From assembly GCF_000016425.1 (NCBI RefSeq), contig NC_009380.1, forward strand, positions 2,236,144 through 2,300,143: DNA of 64,000 bases, read 5' to 3'. The first letter of the stretch is position 1. Each line of letters starts with the position of its first letter. A program made the translations under genes and the position numbers. Source of the stretch: Salinispora tropica CNB-440. GTDB taxonomy: Bacteria; Actinomycetota; Actinomycetes; Mycobacteriales; Micromonosporaceae. Of the stretch, positions 60,658-64,000 are shown piece by piece. The notes under the pieces are model-generated. The model was not told the origin of the DNA and did not search any database. It saw nothing but the letters and a program-made list of their open reading frames with translations.

Positions 60658-61395
60658 ATGAGCGACGATCAGACTCGGGAGAGCCGGGTCCTGCGCCTCG
60701 ACAAGCTCAAGGCGTTGCTGGCAGAGCGCGCCTGCACGACAGCCGCCGACCTCGCAGGAGAGCTCGGGGTCAGCACGCGCACCTTGCACCGCGACCTTGC
60801 GCTGTTGCGGGAGATGGGAGTTCCCGTCGAGGGCGACCGGGGGACCGGTGGCGGGCTGCGCCTCGAACCCGGTTGGTCGCTTGGCCGGGTGCACCTCAAC
60901 GAGTCTGAGGCGCTCGGTCTGCTCCTCAGCCTCACCATCGCCGAGAAGGTCGGCTCTCCGCTGTTGTTGGACGACCTACGCTCGATCACTCGCAAGGTCG
61001 CAGCGGCGTTCGCACCGGCGCAAGCCCGCCGGATCCTCGCGCTGCGTCAGCGGATCCTGATCGGCCAGGCCGCGTCCGTGCAGGTAGTCGCCGGCTACAC
61101 CGCGCCCCGGTCAACGGTGACGAAGGCGCTGCTCGACGCATTCGCGCGGTGCCGCACCGCCCTGATGCGCTACGAGGACCGGTACGGCGTCGTCACCGAG
61201 CGGGAGATCGAGCTCCAGTTCCTCTACTACAACCTGCCGGTCTGGTACGTGCTGGGATGGGACCTGCTTCGGCGCGACATCCGTTCCTTCCGCATCGACC
61301 GAGTCCAGGACATCCAGATGCTGTCCACCGAATTTCGCCTACGGGCTCCCGCTCCGTTCCTGGAAGCCGGCGAGGAAACCGCGCGCACCATGTGA
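60658..61395 (+). CDS. WYL-domain transcriptional regulator (YafY type)
   Basis: The 245-residue protein starts MSDDQTRESRVLRLDKLKAL. A HTH_11-type domain is at about 10-70 (ERACTTAADLAGELGVSTRT, LHRDLALLREMGVPVEGDRG, TGGGLRLEPGW), then a helical linker and a WYL-type domain near 165-235 (RTALMRYEDRYGVVTEREIE, YYNLPVWYVLGWDLLRRDIR, SFRIDRVQDIQM). Such proteins sense nucleotides or nucleic acids or small ligands. It is divergent from the small protein gene on the left. TTGGGGGATG precedes the start. Confidence 0.9.
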   Translation: MSDDQTRESRVLRLDKLKALLAERACTTAADLAGELGVSTRTLHRDLALLREMGVPVEGDRGTGGGLRLEPGWSLGRVHLNESEALGLLLSLTIAEKVGSPLLLDDLRSITRKVAAAFAPAQARRILALRQRILIGQAASVQVVAGYTAPRSTVTKALLDAFARCRTALMRYEDRYGVVTEREIELQFLYYNLPVWYVLGWDLLRRDIRSFRIDRVQDIQMLSTEFRLRAPAPFLEAGEETARTM

Positions 61396-61780
61396 ACGGT
61401 GTCACGGAACTGCGTCGGCGAGATCAACGAGCAGCTGCGCACCACCGTGATCGCGGTAATTGATGCCTGCCCCGGACTGCGCAGCCCGGCTACCGCGATG
61501 CTGTGCACGTCGACCGGTCCGGTCTCGCGGCTCCACCGGTGTCGAATACCCGCACTCGCGCGGACAGCTTCGCGGGCACGTCCAGGATCGGCTAACCGTC
61601 GGCGACCAGGCGCTGAGCGATGGTACCGATCGACTCCGCCGCAGCCTTCAATCGCCCGGACCCGGTCGGTGAACGGCGGCCAGCCGCGAGGATCTCCAGA
61701 CAGCCGACGCCGTCAAACTGACGAAGTAGCCGCTGTCGGCGCACTCGAGTGGCGAGCGGACACGACCCGCGTACGCTGCC
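61396..61780. other. Intergenic region, nothing identified
   Basis: Short frames only. A leftward fragment near 61592-61680 (RLKAAAESIGTIAQRLVADG) is protein-like but lacks context. Confidence 0.4.
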
Positions 61781-62176
61781 ATGGTGCAGATTGACGTGGT
61801 TACCCTGCTCGTCGCGGAGTACGATCCGGCGATCGCGTTTTTCACCGTCGCGCTCGGCTTCGACCTCGTCGAGGACTCGCCATCGCTGACCAGTGACGGG
61901 CGACCCAAGCGGTGGGTCGTCGTCCGGCCTCCAGGTGCCCAGACCGGGATTCTGCTCGCTCGCGCCGACGGAGAACACCAGCGTGCCGCTGTCGGAAGCC
62001 AGGTAGCCGGCCGGGTCGGGTTCTTCCTCCGTGTGGACGACTTCGACGCTGCCTACCGGCGGATGACCGAGGCCGGTGTCACCTTCGTCCGGGAACCGCG
62101 GACCGAGCCCTATGGCCGAGTCGCGGTCTTTCTCGACATCGCCGGCAACCGGTGGGACCTCCTCGGCGCGACCTGA
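61781..62176 (+). CDS. VOC-family protein
   Basis: A 131-residue protein: MVQIDVVTLLVAEYDPAIAF, FTVALGFDLVEDSPS, WVVVRPPGAQTGILLARADG, GRVGFFLRVDDFDAAYRRMT, EAGVTFVREPRTEPYGRVAV and FLDIAGNRWDLLG. This is a standard glyoxalase/bleomycin-resistance/dioxygenase-superfamily layout. The metal ligands are not all evident (the usual first His is replaced by Val/Asp text). It may bind a small molecule rather than catalyse. Confidence 0.85.
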   Translation: MVQIDVVTLLVAEYDPAIAFFTVALGFDLVEDSPSLTSDGRPKRWVVVRPPGAQTGILLARADGEHQRAAVGSQVAGRVGFFLRVDDFDAAYRRMTEAGVTFVREPRTEPYGRVAVFLDIAGNRWDLLGAT

Positions 62177-62367
62177 CGTAACCCCGATGCCCGCGGTGAC
62201 CCCCGCAGGTCCCGTGACCACGCCCTACGCGGTGACTTGGAAGTGCCCTCCCTTGAAGAGAAACCTGTAGATGTCGCAATCACAGGTGTCCCGTGCAGGT
62301 CAGGCACTTCCGCTCATCCACACGCCGGTGAACAGCAGGTCTCGGCGACTACCACGAATCGTCCGGG

Positions 62368-63924
62368 TTAGTTGTCAGCGATGCGGATGAGGCCACCGAC
62401 GGCACCGATGTACGCGGCGCCGTCGGGTCCGATGGAGATCGGGGCGTAGTGGTTGTTGACAAGTGGTCCGGCTCCGGCCAGCCGGCTCCACACCCGTTCA
62501 CCGGACCGTACGTCGATCGCGGTGAGGTACCACGCGTCCGGATGTCCAAGCAACTGGCCGCCGGGGCGGGTCGCCAGCTCGTCGGCGGAGGGGTGGGTGT
62601 AGGTGTACAGCAGCCCGTTGGCCAGCGAGACCTTACTGACCACACTCGGGATCCGCTCGACCGTGTTGGACCAGTCGACGGAGCAGTTTCGGCCGGGGTA
62701 GTCGACGTGTATCCGGGTCAGACCCGGCACCGTGTCGGGCTGCCTGGCCCCGGCCAGCCCTTTGAGCAGCGCCCGTCCGTCGAACTCGTATCCGTAGTTG
62801 TTCTCGACGATGATGTCACCACCGACGGCGACGAGGCTGTTCTCGGTGGCGCTGGTGTTGGCGGGAAAGACCGGGTGGGCGCACACTTCGGTCGGCCCGT
62901 TCTTGCCGCGGGCGAACACGAGAACCCGCATGGCCGGATCGGCGTTGTCGGTGATGGCCACGTAGCCCCCATCCGGGCCAGACGCCGGGCCGATCAGGGT
63001 GGGGGTGGTACCGCTACTGTGGCTGAACTGGCCCGGCTTCTGTCGGCTTCCTCGGTCGTAGGGGGCGCGCCAGGTGACCTCGGGCCGTCCGCTCGGTGTG
63101 GCGTCGAACCGGTAGAGCGCGTGGTCGCTGACGACAAAGACTCCGCCCGACTCGTCCACGGCGAAGCTGTTGGTGATCTGCTCACCATTGAATTCGTGTG
63201 TTTCGATCCGACCGTTGGCCATGTCAAGGGTGCCGACGGTACCGTCCTCGGCGGCGAACCAGAGCAGTCCCGACCAGTCCGGCAGGGCCGACACGATGCC
63301 GCTGGTGCCGATGGCGGGGGTGAGGTCGTAGCTGCGCTGGGGCACGAGGCGGTCGCCCTGGACGGCGACGACCAGGATCTCGCCGGTGTTGGTGGGGATG
63401 ATCGCCTGGTCGTGGTTGTCGAGGTAGAAGTACGCGCCGCCGACGGCATCGGTGGGGCTGGCGCTGGCGGCGCCAGGCAGGCTCAGGGTGGTGATGGGGT
63501 CGAGGGTGTCCGGATCCAGGAGGAGAAGCCGAGGTGCCTGGCCCGGGGTGATGCAGACCGTGACGATCCGGCCCCTGGAGTCGAAGGTGACCGTGAGACA
63601 CACTCCGCCCTGCAATCGGCTGCTTACCGTCAGGTCGGGCCCGGAAGGGCCAGGGTTGTGGTATGCGTCGGTCTGGTAGGCGTCGCCATGCATGTTGCTG
63701 GTGCCGTTGGCGGCCATGAAGGGATGTTGCGGTACCTCCGCGGTGTCAATCGGGTGGGCTGTGGCCGGCTGACCCGTGAACGGCCGTAGTCCGACGCCGC
63801 GGGGATCGACGGGGATGGGCAGGGTGCGCCCAGCCGCACTGTCGACTGTGGTCGTACTAGGTAGCGTCAGGCCGAGTACCGTCATGACGGAGGCCAGGGC
63901 GAGACTTCGCTTGCGCATGTTCAT
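62368..63924 (-). CDS. Secreted beta-propeller-like protein
   Basis: The 518-residue product starts MNMRKRSLALASVMTVLGLT, a signal peptide with cleavage around residue 31. The rest shows repeated beta segments: RLLLLDPDTLDPITTLSLPG, GLLWFAAEDGTVGTLDMANG, GGVFVVSDHALYRFDATPSG, AWYLTAIDVRSGERVWSRLA and GPDGAAYIGAVGGLIRIADN, typical of PQQ-like or similar propellers. Cys residues (CLTV, VCIT, EVCAH, NCSVDW) may form disulfides. No catalytic residue can be named. It is a single gene with an AT-richer upstream region at the window edge. Confidence 0.75.
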   Translation of the reverse strand: MNMRKRSLALASVMTVLGLTLPSTTTVDSAAGRTLPIPVDPRGVGLRPFTGQPATAHPIDTAEVPQHPFMAANGTSNMHGDAYQTDAYHNPGPSGPDLTVSSRLQGGVCLTVTFDSRGRIVTVCITPGQAPRLLLLDPDTLDPITTLSLPGAASASPTDAVGGAYFYLDNHDQAIIPTNTGEILVVAVQGDRLVPQRSYDLTPAIGTSGIVSALPDWSGLLWFAAEDGTVGTLDMANGRIETHEFNGEQITNSFAVDESGGVFVVSDHALYRFDATPSGRPEVTWRAPYDRGSRQKPGQFSHSSGTTPTLIGPASGPDGGYVAITDNADPAMRVLVFARGKNGPTEVCAHPVFPANTSATENSLVAVGGDIIVENNYGYEFDGRALLKGLAGARQPDTVPGLTRIHVDYPGRNCSVDWSNTVERIPSVVSKVSLANGLLYTYTHPSADELATRPGGQLLGHPDAWYLTAIDVRSGERVWSRLAGAGPLVNNHYAPISIGPDGAAYIGAVGGLIRIADN

Positions 63925-64000
63925 GGTCCTGACTGTCGACAGATATCGATAAAGGGTGAAGTGTAGAGGTGTGTCGGTTGCATCGGCAATGGGCGGTAGA

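Noticed and set aside
62449..63789. A 446-residue rightward frame
   Set aside because: It is antisense to the secreted propeller-like protein and lacks a start site or motif.
1..64000. cas genes for the CRISPR array
   Set aside because: No Cas3, Cascade, Cas1 or Cas2-like frame is present on either strand of the window.

Overview
The window is high-GC DNA with GTG/ATG starts, strong GGAGG ribosome sites and gene families typical of filamentous actinomycetes. The mix of mobile-element genes, secreted proteins and stop-start overlaps suggests a Micromonosporaceae-type organism; that placement is an inference from gene style, not a database match.

Layout. 0.5-9 kb is patchy: a secreted AOC-barrel-like protein, a frameshifted gene, a nine-repeat CRISPR array of type I-E style without cas genes, a VOC protein, WrbA, a transposase remnant, a secreted three-fold repeat protein and a secreted lysozyme-like protein. 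9-10.7 kb holds a cell-wall-anchored RCC1-repeat protein. 11.4-17.1 kb is layered mobile DNA: a decayed tyrosine-integrase/HTH/zinc-ribbon module, an interrupted tRNA gene, a large serine recombinase whose 3' end overlaps the 3' half of that tRNA, a replication-relaxation protein, and a run of strong inverted repeats.

17.5-24.8 kb is the most unusual part. A zinc-ribbon/HTH regulator and a NUDIX hydrolase are read leftward. A tight rightward operon opposite them encodes a TauD-like Fe/2-oxoglutarate oxygenase, an adenylate-kinase-like P-loop kinase with a zinc lid, a SPASM radical SAM enzyme, a second NUDIX hydrolase, a PfkB-like protein lacking the usual catalytic Asp, a cupin-like protein and a HAD hydrolase. 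I know of no described pathway with this set. It is followed by defence-type genes: a 1482-residue nuclease-like/NTPase/helical-repeat protein (24.97-29.4 kb), an AbiTii-type protein and a TerD-domain protein. A 20-bp near-identical sequence occurs at the recombinase 3' end (12683) and just after the TerD gene (33356), so 12.7-33.4 kb may be one mobile island.

35-48 kb carries metabolic and transport genes: a secreted alpha-amylase with CBM20, a leftward phosphonate operon (binding protein, ATPase, two permeases, phosphonatase-like HAD, FAD oxidoreductase) with a GntR regulator and an HD-domain PhnZ-like protein, and a divergent ArsR / P1B-type metal ATPase pair. 48.6-50.3 kb has an ABC-F protein.

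51-59.8 kb is a SWIM zinc finger / unknown / VWA / MoxR ATPase / DUF5682 operon of the vWA-MoxR conflict-system kind. Its last gene is split by an intact 1607-bp IS630-type element carrying a passenger gene; removing the element and one TA restores an uninterrupted 944-codon frame. The window ends with a WYL regulator and its divergent neighbour, another VOC protein and a secreted beta-propeller-like protein.
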